From: Sediminibacterium magnilacihabitans
Lineage (GTDB): Bacteria; Bacteroidota; Bacteroidia; Chitinophagales; Chitinophagaceae
Assembly (NCBI GenBank): GCA_002973575.1
Contig: PVEQ01000025.1
Span: 1 to 37,586 of the forward strand
Length of the DNA stretch: 37,586 nucleotides
Direction of reading: 5' to 3'
Notes under the pieces: model-generated
The model's database searches: none
Told to the model about the DNA's origin: nothing
What the model saw: the letters and a program-made list of their open reading frames with translations, nothing else
Shown here: positions 15,672 to 22,744 of the stretch, one piece after another
How the letters are laid out: every line of letters starts with the position of its first letter
Position numbering within the stretch: position 1 is the first letter of the stretch
Position numbers and translations under genes: made by a program

Positions 15672-17063
15672 ATGTCACTGGAACTGGAACAACCCGGCCT
15701 TCAAGAACAGTTTGAACAACTGATTGAAAAAGAAGATAAGCTGGAGATCAGGGAATTCCTTGATCACCAGAACATCAGTGACGTGGCCGAACTCATCAAT
15801 GCCTACCCGGAATACGAAGCGCAGATCATTGCCAATATGGCCATCCACCGGGCATCCAGTGTATTCAAGATCCTGGACATTGCCCAGCAGAAAGACATCG
15901 TAAAAGAACTGCCTTCTTCCAAGACCGCCGAATTGCTCAACGAGCTCCCAGCGGATGACCTTACCGACTTCCTCGAAGAATTACCCAAAGCCGCCATACG
16001 CGACCTCATTAAGTTGCTCGATCCCGAAGAAAGAAAGATCACGCTTTCTATGCTGGGATACCCGGAAGACAGTGTGGGCCGTTTGATGACGCCCGATTAT
16101 GTATATGTATTCGCCGATAACACCGTTACGGAAGTCTTCAGTACCATCCGAAAACATGGTAAGAACAGCGAAACCGTAGACGTGATCTACGTAATCAATG
16201 ATAAGGGGGAGCTGGTAGATGATATCCGTATCCGCGATGTGATCCTCGCATCGCCAGAGAAACGCCTTATTGAGATCATCGACGGAAGAGTGGTATCGCT
16301 GAATGTGAATGATGACCAAGAACATGCAAGCCAGGTATTTAAAATGAACAACCGCGTGGCGCTGCCCGTGGTAGACGACAATAACATATTGTTGGGCATT
16401 GTTACCATCGACGATATGTTGTGGGTGGCCAACGAAGAGTTCAGTGAAGACATACAAAAAATTGGCGGTACCGAAGCGTTCGATGAACCCTACCTGGATA
16501 TACCTTTATTGAAATTGTTCCGTAAAAGAATTGGCTGGCTGGTAGTGCTTTTCCTTGGCGAAATGCTTACGGCTACCGCCATGGGTTATTTTGAAGACGA
16601 GATAACCAAAGCCGTGGTGCTGGCCCTTTTTGTACCCCTGATCATTTCCAGCGGCGGCAACAGCGGATCGCAGGCATCCACGCTGATCATACAGGCCATG
16701 GCCGTAGGCGAGATCAGTCTGGCCGACTGGTGGCGCGTATTAAGAAGGGAATTATCGAGCGGCTTATTGTTGGGAGGTGTGTTGGGTATCATCGGATTCG
16801 TTAGGGTAGTTGTATGGCATTCCATCGCCCCCACTCTTTACGGTCAGCACTGGATGCTGATTGCTTCCACCGTAGGGTTTTCCCTGGTAGGCGTTGTATT
16901 ATGGGGCACCCTTTCCGGTTCCATGTTACCCATTGTATTGAAGAAGCTGGGTGCCGACCCCGCCGTGTCTTCTGCCCCGTTCGTTGCCACACTGGTAGAC
17001 GTAACCGGGCTCATCATTTACTTCTCCGTTGCGTTCTTCTTCCTGCAGGGGATACTTCTCTAA
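15672..17063 (+). CDS. mgtE: Magnesium transporter MgtE
   Basis: The 463-aa product has the full MgtE layout. An N-terminal acidic superhelix comes first (about residues 1-130, 'LPADDLTDFLEELPKAA', 'YPEDSVGRLMTPDYV'). Two CBS domains follow (about 140-260, 'VDVIYVINDKGELVDDIR', 'ALPVVDDNNILLGIVTIDD'), then a five-helix pore domain (about 280-463). The pore signature is 'PLIISSGGNSGSQASTLI' and the last helices carry 'DPAVSSAPFVATLVDVTG'. It is a Mg2+-gated channel of the inner membrane; the N and CBS domains sense cytosolic Mg2+. It is followed by a palindromic repeat and then the FKBP gene. Confidence 0.95.
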   Translation: MSLELEQPGLQEQFEQLIEKEDKLEIREFLDHQNISDVAELINAYPEYEAQIIANMAIHRASSVFKILDIAQQKDIVKELPSSKTAELLNELPADDLTDFLEELPKAAIRDLIKLLDPEERKITLSMLGYPEDSVGRLMTPDYVYVFADNTVTEVFSTIRKHGKNSETVDVIYVINDKGELVDDIRIRDVILASPEKRLIEIIDGRVVSLNVNDDQEHASQVFKMNNRVALPVVDDNNILLGIVTIDDMLWVANEEFSEDIQKIGGTEAFDEPYLDIPLLKLFRKRIGWLVVLFLGEMLTATAMGYFEDEITKAVVLALFVPLIISSGGNSGSQASTLIIQAMAVGEISLADWWRVLRRELSSGLLLGGVLGIIGFVRVVVWHSIAPTLYGQHWMLIASTVGFSLVGVVLWGTLSGSMLPIVLKKLGADPAVSSAPFVATLVDVTGLIIYFSVAFFFLQGILL

Positions 17064-17096
17064 TTCGTTTTGATTGTCATCGGAGCAATTTTTTCT

Positions 17097-17175
17097 CGTC
17101 ATCCCGAGCGCAGCCGAGGGATCTGCCCGAGTGTTCATCAGGTCCCTCGACTCGCTTCGCTCGCTCGGGATGACG
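17097..17175 (+). repeat. Dispersed ~79-bp palindromic repeat, copy 2
   Basis: Runs from CGTCATCCCGAGCGCAGC to CGCTCGGGATGACG and can fold on itself. It fills most of the gap between mgtE and the FKBP gene, ending about 22 bp before the FKBP -7 element. Confidence 0.88.
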
Positions 17176-17197
17176 AGGAAAACAAAGTCAACAATAT

Positions 17198-17205
17198 TAT
17201 CTTTG
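17198..17205 (+). promoter_or_regulatory. Candidate -7 element for the FKBP gene
   Basis: TATCTTTG is an exact TAnnTTTG match 12 bp before ATG 17218, giving a very short leader. It also supports the ATG chosen, since the longer open frame would begin upstream of it. Confidence 0.5.
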
Positions 17206-17217
17206 CTGCAAAAAGAT

Positions 17218-17652
17218 ATGGGTGTTGCAGATCAATTAGCACAAATGAGAGCCGAAAAAGCGGCAGCCAATTTGAAAGCAGGACAAGATTTTCTGGCAGG
17301 TAACAAGCAAAAGCCCGGCATAACCGAATTGCCCAGCGGCTTACAATACGAGGTCTTAACAGAAGGCAACGGAGAAAAGCCCAAAGCACACAATGAGGTA
17401 ACCTGTCATTACCACGGCACGCTCATCAATGGAACGATATTCGATAGCTCAGTACAACGCGGACGCCCCGCTTCTTTCCCGCTGAACATGGTGATCAAAG
17501 GATGGACCGAAGGATTACAACTGATGCCCACCGGAAGCAAATGGCGTTTTTATATTCCGTCTCACCTGGCTTACGGTGAGAGGCAGGTAAGCGCAGAGAT
17601 CGGCCCGAACAGCACATTGATATTCGATGTAGAACTGATCAGCTTCAAATAA
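17218..17652 (+). CDS. FKBP-type peptidyl-prolyl cis-trans isomerase
   Basis: ATG 17218 ('MGVADQLAQMRAEKAAANL') is chosen because the upstream extension runs through the palindromic repeat and a -7 element sits just before it. The 144-aa product has a short N-terminal helix followed by the FKBP domain: 'GLQYEVLTEGNGEKP', 'VTCHYHGTLINGTIFDSS', 'VIKGWTEGLQLMPTGSKW', 'FYIPSHLAYGE' and 'IGPNSTLIFDVELI'. The Asp, Trp and Tyr pocket residues of the family are present. There is no signal peptide, so a cytosolic folding role is likely, similar to FklB. It is convergent with the ABC-F gene, 1 bp apart. Confidence 0.92.
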   Translation: MGVADQLAQMRAEKAAANLKAGQDFLAGNKQKPGITELPSGLQYEVLTEGNGEKPKAHNEVTCHYHGTLINGTIFDSSVQRGRPASFPLNMVIKGWTEGLQLMPTGSKWRFYIPSHLAYGERQVSAEIGPNSTLIFDVELISFK

Positions 17653-17653
17653 A

Positions 17654-19540
17654 TCATTGCAGTTCGCTCAACTCGAGCCAACGCATTTCTTTTTCTTCGA
17701 GCAACCGGTTGATCTCGATCATCCGGTTGCTTATTTTTTGCAGTTCTTCAAAAGGCAGTTTAGCGATGCTCATCTGGTTGGCGAGCGCATGTTTTTCTTC
17801 TTCCAATAAAGGCATTTCTTTTTCCAGCAATTCGAATTCCTTTTTTTCTTTGAAGCCCATTTTCTTTTTAGCCGATGCGGAAGCAATCTGAGATTGTGCA
17901 GCAGGCGTTGTTGCTTTAGACTCCGTTTCTTTTGCAGCAAGCTCTTCCTGCTCTTTCAGCCAAAGCCGGTATTGTGTATAGTTACCGGGAAAATCGCGCA
18001 CTTCACCATTACCTTCAAACACAAAGAGATGGTCTACCAGCCTGTCCATAAAATACCGGTCGTGCGAAACGATCATCACACATCCCTGGTATTCGCTCAG
18101 AAAACGCTCCAGCACTGCCAGCGTGGGCAGGTCGAGGTCATTAGTAGGTTCATCCAGTACAAGGAAGTTGGGATTGCGGAACAAAACAGTCAACAATTGC
18201 AGCCGCTTCCGTTCACCACCACTCAAAGAAGATAAATAAGTGTACTGTTTATCGGGTGAAAAAAGAAAAAGCTCCAAAAACTGTGCGGCGCTCATGCTAC
18301 CGCCTTTGGCCAGGGGAAAACTTTCGGCAAATGTTTTCACATATTCAATCACCCGAAGGTCTTCTTTGATCACCAACCCCTGCTGTGAAAAATTGCCGAA
18401 TATTACTGTATCGCCTATGTTGATTTTACCGCTGTCGGCAGATTCGATCTGTTGCAAAATATTCAGGAAAGTAGATTTGCCTACACCGTTCTTACCAATG
18501 ACACCAATACGTTCTCCTTTGCTGAAGGTATAATCAAACCCTTTCAGGATCGCCAGCTCACCGAATGACTTGTACACTTTCTTCATCTCTATCACCTTCC
18601 CTCCCAGTCTGCTCATTTTCACCTGTAATTGCAACTGCGCGTCTTCTATTTTTTGTTTGGCACGGGCTTCTACTTCGTAAAAATTATCCTGCCGGCTTTT
18701 GCTTTTGGTAGTACGTGCCTTGGGCTGCTTGCGCATCCATTCCAATTCCTTGCGGTATTCATTCCGGGCTTTATCGATACTGGCCTGCTCGCTTTCCAGG
18801 CGGGCCGCTTTCTTCTCCATGTAATTCTCGTAATCGCCTTTGTATACGTACAGGTCCTCACGCTCCAGTTCCCATATTTCATCGCTCACGGCATCGAGAA
18901 AATACCGGTCGTGCGTAACCAGCAGCAACGTAACATTTTCTGCATTCAGGTAATGCTCCAGCCATTCGATCATTTCAACATCGAGGTGGTTGGTAGGTTC
19001 ATCCATCATGAGTAACGTGTGCTTATGCTCAAACCCAATATCGATAAGGGTTTTAGCCAACGCTACGCGTTTGCGTTGCCCTCCGCTCAGTTCACTCACC
19101 GGGTTTTGTAAATGATGGATATTGAGCTTACCCAGTATCTGCTTCACTTTGGCTTCAAAATCCCAGGCGCCCAGATCATCCATCCGGGTAATGGCATCTG
19201 CTATCTGTATACCGTCTTCTGATTCCACCGCCGCCTCATATTGCCTGATGGCAAGGATAACGGGATGGTTGAGATGGAAAATATTCTCCAGTACTGTTTT
19301 GTTCTCATCAAAACGCGGGTCCTGCTCAAAAAGGGCAATGGTAACGTCTTTGTGTACCCATAATTTCCCTTCATCAGCCGTTTCCTGTCCGGCTAAAATG
19401 CGCAACAATGTAGATTTACCCACCCCATTGCGGGCAATCAGCGCCACTTTATCGCCTTTGTTGATGTGAAATGAAATATTACTGAACAGGGGATTGACAC
19501 CATAACTCTTGGTGAGCCCTTCGGCCGAAACATAATGCAT
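17654..19540 (-). CDS. ABC-F family ATPase (Uup-like)
   Basis: The 628-aa product has two ABC domains and no membrane segments. Domain 1 has Walker A 'ARNGVGKSTLL', signature 'LSGGQRKRVALAKTL' and Walker B 'DEPTNHLD'. Domain 2 has 'GKNGVGKSTFL', 'LSGGERKRLQLL' and 'DEPTNDLD'. The linker (about 230-310) is charged and rich in Arg and Lys. A C-terminal helical extension (about 550-628, 'FKEKKEFELLEKEMPLLEEE') resembles the Uup DNA-binding coiled coil. ABC-F proteins act on the ribosome or in DNA-structure processing. The last residues of the frame abut the FKBP gene. A TATCTTTG element lies only 5 bp before the ATG, suggesting a near-leaderless mRNA. Confidence 0.93.
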   Translation of the reverse strand: MHYVSAEGLTKSYGVNPLFSNISFHINKGDKVALIARNGVGKSTLLRILAGQETADEGKLWVHKDVTIALFEQDPRFDENKTVLENIFHLNHPVILAIRQYEAAVESEDGIQIADAITRMDDLGAWDFEAKVKQILGKLNIHHLQNPVSELSGGQRKRVALAKTLIDIGFEHKHTLLMMDEPTNHLDVEMIEWLEHYLNAENVTLLLVTHDRYFLDAVSDEIWELEREDLYVYKGDYENYMEKKAARLESEQASIDKARNEYRKELEWMRKQPKARTTKSKSRQDNFYEVEARAKQKIEDAQLQLQVKMSRLGGKVIEMKKVYKSFGELAILKGFDYTFSKGERIGVIGKNGVGKSTFLNILQQIESADSGKINIGDTVIFGNFSQQGLVIKEDLRVIEYVKTFAESFPLAKGGSMSAAQFLELFLFSPDKQYTYLSSLSGGERKRLQLLTVLFRNPNFLVLDEPTNDLDLPTLAVLERFLSEYQGCVMIVSHDRYFMDRLVDHLFVFEGNGEVRDFPGNYTQYRLWLKEQEELAAKETESKATTPAAQSQIASASAKKKMGFKEKKEFELLEKEMPLLEEEKHALANQMSIAKLPFEELQKISNRMIEINRLLEEKEMRWLELSELQ

Positions 19541-19544
19541 GCCG

Positions 19545-19552
19545 CAAAGATA
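19545..19552 (-). promoter_or_regulatory. Candidate -7 element just before the ABC-F start
   Basis: The complement reads TATCTTTG, an exact TAnnTTTG match that ends 5 bp before ATG 19540. Transcription from it would start at or next to the start codon. No -33 TTG is seen. Confidence 0.4.
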
Positions 19553-19674
19553 CGGTGCTTCGGCAGAACGGGCACCTGCTTACACAACAAGACAGCGCCT
19601 GTTCGGCACTGCCTCGTCGGTTATGTTCATCAGGATATAAGATATTTCAGCGGAACGAATAGCATGATGCTGTA

Positions 19675-20070
19675 TCAGAATGCCGGGGCCACTTGCAATC
19701 CCCTGGCCAGCTGGCGCAAACTCCTCTTAGAATGCCAGAATCGGTACAACCGGATACCCAGCAGCAGCACAACTGTAAACAGGATGTACAGTAAAACGGA
19801 ATTGATGAATCCCAGCTTCAAAACCGGTATGACCCGGGTTACCATCAGTACCAGATAAGCTGCCAGGGTAACCAAACCGATCTTGTTGTCGAGCTGCTTT
19901 CCGCCTATGGCATATCGTTTCACAATCTCCTGTTCTAATTGACGGTTCTCCGTTTCCGAGAATTGGTTCATGTGTACTTTGATGATCCTTTTCTCCATTT
20001 TAAACAAGCCGATTTCATGTGCGATCTGTTCTATATCAGATGCAGTACTGATGATGATTTTCTTTTCCAT
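19675..20070 (-). CDS. Small two-TM membrane protein, unknown
   Basis: ATG 20070 ('MEKKIIISTASDIEQIA') is preferred to an upstream TTG in the same frame; the product is 131 aa. The N-terminal ~75 residues are soluble and mixed helical ('IGLFKMEKRIIKVHMNQF', 'NRQLEQEIVKRYAIGG'). Two hydrophobic segments follow ('LVTLAAYLVLMVTRVIPVL' and 'SVLLYILFTVVLLLGIRLY') with a basic tail ('SKRSLRQLARG'). No family was recognised. It has the best promoter match of the window, so it is likely expressed as a single gene. Confidence 0.7.
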   Translation of the reverse strand: MEKKIIISTASDIEQIAHEIGLFKMEKRIIKVHMNQFSETENRQLEQEIVKRYAIGGKQLDNKIGLVTLAAYLVLMVTRVIPVLKLGFINSVLLYILFTVVLLLGIRLYRFWHSKRSLRQLARGLQVAPAF

Positions 20071-20097
20071 AGCGTAGGTGTTGAATATATCATCACA

Positions 20098-20128
20098 CAA
20101 AAGTAGCAGGGCGCCATAGGTTCTACAA
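20098..20128 (-). promoter_or_regulatory. Bacteroidota-type promoter for the small membrane protein
   Basis: On the complement, TTG (20126-20128), a 20-bp spacer, then TACTTTTG (20098-20105) fits the -33/-7 consensus in both boxes and spacing, 27 bp upstream of ATG 20070. Confidence 0.65.
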
Positions 20129-20169
20129 GGGGAAAATAACCCATTTTAGAAGCGTGTTTTCCCCCTTTT

Positions 20170-20787
20170 TTACCCCCCGATCCGCTTAACTCCCAATTTA
20201 TCTTCAAGTTTTTCTTTCACTCCCGGCCATTCTTCTTTCACAATGCTCAACACAATGGAATCCCTTCTCCCGCCTTCCGTTTTTGGCATGTGGCTTCGAA
20301 GGATACCTTCCGGTTTGCATCCAATGCTTTTCATGGCAGCGATGCTGCGCGCATTGTTGTTATCTGCCCGGAACTCTACCCGCTCCATCCCCATCTCTTC
20401 AAAAGCAAACTGCAAAAGCAAATATTTACAGTGCTTGTTCAACCCCGTTCCCTGAAAAGCTTTGCCATACCAGGTGAAGCCCAATTGTAACGTACGGTAA
20501 GGAAGGTTGATATCGTAAAAACGCGTACTGCCGGCATATTGCTGTACACGCTTATCAAAAACGATAAAAGGATACTCTTTCTGGTTTTCACGCCCCATCA
20601 TGGCCAATTGAATATAATCCTGGAGATTTTTTTCTCCTGCCGCTTTTTGCAATGAAAACTGCCAGATATCGGGCTCATTCTGGGAAAAAATGCGCAGATT
20701 TGCGCAATCGTTTGCGCTAAGAGGACGCAAGAGCACGCAATCGTCCTCCAAAATGTAGTCTTTCGAAAAATCAAATGTGTAATGCAT
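20170..20787 (-). CDS. GNAT family N-acetyltransferase (RimJ/RimL-like)
   Basis: The 205-aa product has the layout of the RimJ/RimL acetyltransferase group. The N-terminal 'VLLRPLSANDCANLRIF' strand-helix comes first, then central strands 'YPFIVFDKRVQQYAGSTRF' and 'LQLGFTWYGKAFQGTGLN'. The QGTGLN segment is the acetyl-CoA pyrophosphate loop. It ends with 'MERVEFRADNNNARSIAAM', the typical helix after the beta bulge. It likely transfers an acetyl group to a protein N-terminus or small amine; the substrate is unknown. The gene is divergent from glmS, with a 99-bp gap that probably holds both promoters. Confidence 0.88.
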   Translation of the reverse strand: MHYTFDFSKDYILEDDCVLLRPLSANDCANLRIFSQNEPDIWQFSLQKAAGEKNLQDYIQLAMMGRENQKEYPFIVFDKRVQQYAGSTRFYDINLPYRTLQLGFTWYGKAFQGTGLNKHCKYLLLQFAFEEMGMERVEFRADNNNARSIAAMKSIGCKPEGILRSHMPKTEGGRRDSIVLSIVKEEWPGVKEKLEDKLGVKRIGG

Positions 20788-20818
20788 TGGAAATATTTAT
20801 GGTGTGGAACGATCTTTG
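20787..20818 (+). promoter_or_regulatory. Candidate promoter for glmS
   Basis: TTG at 20787-20789, a 21-bp spacer and GATCTTTG at 20811-20818 match the consensus with one mismatch in the -7 box. The -33 box overlaps the first base of the divergent acetyltransferase gene. Confidence 0.35.
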
Positions 20819-20886
20819 CCCCAAATTGCGAACCATTCTGAGCAGTAAAATAACTAAACTTGTAACCTAATACAACTTAAAAAATT

Positions 20887-22725
20887 ATGTGTGGAATTGT
20901 AGGATATACCGGGCCGAAAGAAGCCTATCCCATCTTATTAAAGGGACTGAAGAGACTGGAATACCGCGGATACGACAGCTCCGGTGTTGCTTTACTCAAC
21001 AGCAATGGCCTCAACGTGTATAAGAAAAAAGGAAAGGTAGCCGAGATGGAAGAAGACGTGATGGGTAAAAACACCCACGCACATATTGGTATCGGCCATA
21101 CACGCTGGGCTACACATGGTGAACCCAGCGATCGCAACGCGCATCCGCATCTTTCACAAAGCGGACAACTGGCTATGATCCACAACGGCATCATCGAGAA
21201 CTACATGCCCATCAAACAGGAACTGATCAACAAAGGCTATACTTTTAAAAGCGATACCGATACCGAAGTATTGCTGAACTTCATTGAAGACATCAAAAAG
21301 AACAACAACTGTTCACTGGAAGAAGCCCTGCGCATAGCGCTGAAACGCATTGTAGGCGCCTATTGTATCCTGCTCATCGACCAACACGATCCTGAAACCA
21401 TCATTGCAGCGAGAAAAGGCAGCCCGCTTGTGATTGGCATTGGCAAAGGCGAGCATTTCCTCGCCAGCGATGCTTCCCCCATCATCGAATACACCAAAGA
21501 AGTCGTTTATGTTAACGATTATGAGATCGCTATCGTAAGGCCCGACGAGCTGATCTTAAAGAACCTTGGTAACGAAAAGCAATCGCCTTTCATTACCAAA
21601 CTCGATATGGAACTGGCCGCCATTGAAAAAGGCGGATACGAACATTTCATGTTGAAAGAAATACATGAACAACCGGACACTATTTTCGACTGTTTACGCG
21701 GGCGGTTGCTGCCGCAATCCGGACAGATCATCATGAGCGGAGTAGATAACCATATCGACGCATTGAAAAATGCACAACGTATGCTGATCGTAGCCTGCGG
21801 TACCAGTTGGCATGCCGGCCTGGTAGCCGAATACCAGATAGAAGAATTATGCCGCATTCCTGTAGAAGTGGAATACGCTTCTGAATTCCGGTACCGCAAC
21901 CCGGTAGTGAACAAAGGCGATGTGATCATTGCTATTTCACAGAGTGGCGAAACCGCCGATACATTGGTAGCCCTGGAAAGCGCGAAAGCTAAGGGCGCTT
22001 TCATCTTTGGCGTGGTGAATGTGGTAGGCAGCAGCATTGCGCGCTTAAGCAATGCAGGCGCTTATACGCATGCCGGCCCGGAGATAGGCGTTGCCAGTAC
22101 CAAAGCGTTTACCGGCCAACTCGCTGTGCTCACCATGATGGCCCTCAAGATCGGTTATGCAAAAGGAGCCATCACCGAAGCGCGTTACCTGCAATTGATG
22201 CGCGAACTGTATGAAGTACCGGAAAAAGTAAAAGAGATACTGAAAGACACCAGCAATATCCAGCGCATTGCTGCTAAATACAAAGACGCTACCGATTTTC
22301 TGTTCCTCGGAAGGGGTTATAATTTTCCCATCGCCCTTGAAGGTGCACTCAAACTGAAAGAGATCTCTTATATCCATGCCGAAGGCTATCCGGCCGCGGA
22401 AATGAAACACGGTCCCATTGCACTGGTAGATGAAAAACTGCCGGTGGTTTTTGTTGCCACGAAAGACTCTTATTACGAGAAAATCGTTTCAAACGTACAG
22501 GAGATCAAAGCAAGAAAAGGAAAAGTGATCGCTGTAGCAACGGCCAATGATGAGATCATCCCCGGTATGTCGAACGATATCATGTTCGTTCCCGATGCAG
22601 ATGAAGTGATCGCACCCTTGCTGAGTACCATTCCGCTGCAATTGTTGAGTTATTATGTTGGCGTGGCCAAGGGACTGGACGTAGATAAACCCCGCAACCT
22701 GGCCAAGAGTGTTACTGTTGAATAA
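20887..22725 (+). CDS. glmS: Glutamine-fructose-6-phosphate aminotransferase (isomerizing)
   Basis: The 612-aa product has the classic GlmS layout. Cys2 ('MCGIVGYTG') is the glutaminase nucleophile, with 'HTRWATHGEPSDRNAHPH' and 'GIIENY' in the same N-terminal Ntn domain (about 1-240). Two SIS sugar-isomerase domains follow, with 'ACGTSWHAGLVAEYQIE', 'ISQSGETADTLVAL', 'GPEIGVASTKAFTGQ', 'FLGRGYNFPIALEGALKLKE' and 'HAEGYPAAEMKHGPIAL'. The C-terminal 'DVDKPRNLAKSVTVE' is diagnostic. It makes glucosamine-6-phosphate, the entry step to UDP-GlcNAc for peptidoglycan and LPS. A DUF4954 gene follows after 19 bp and is probably co-transcribed. Confidence 0.97.
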   Translation: MCGIVGYTGPKEAYPILLKGLKRLEYRGYDSSGVALLNSNGLNVYKKKGKVAEMEEDVMGKNTHAHIGIGHTRWATHGEPSDRNAHPHLSQSGQLAMIHNGIIENYMPIKQELINKGYTFKSDTDTEVLLNFIEDIKKNNNCSLEEALRIALKRIVGAYCILLIDQHDPETIIAARKGSPLVIGIGKGEHFLASDASPIIEYTKEVVYVNDYEIAIVRPDELILKNLGNEKQSPFITKLDMELAAIEKGGYEHFMLKEIHEQPDTIFDCLRGRLLPQSGQIIMSGVDNHIDALKNAQRMLIVACGTSWHAGLVAEYQIEELCRIPVEVEYASEFRYRNPVVNKGDVIIAISQSGETADTLVALESAKAKGAFIFGVVNVVGSSIARLSNAGAYTHAGPEIGVASTKAFTGQLAVLTMMALKIGYAKGAITEARYLQLMRELYEVPEKVKEILKDTSNIQRIAAKYKDATDFLFLGRGYNFPIALEGALKLKEISYIHAEGYPAAEMKHGPIALVDEKLPVVFVATKDSYYEKIVSNVQEIKARKGKVIAVATANDEIIPGMSNDIMFVPDADEVIAPLLSTIPLQLLSYYVGVAKGLDVDKPRNLAKSVTVE

Positions 22726-22744
22726 AACAATATAAGCATACTGC

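Noticed and set aside
17074..17217. N-terminal extension of the FKBP gene
   Set aside because: The extra codons are translated palindromic repeat, and a -7 element lies just before ATG 17218.
20788..20886. glmS ribozyme in the leader
   Set aside because: The leader is under 100 bp, shows no ribozyme-like pseudoknot, and the riboswitch is known from Firmicutes rather than Bacteroidota.
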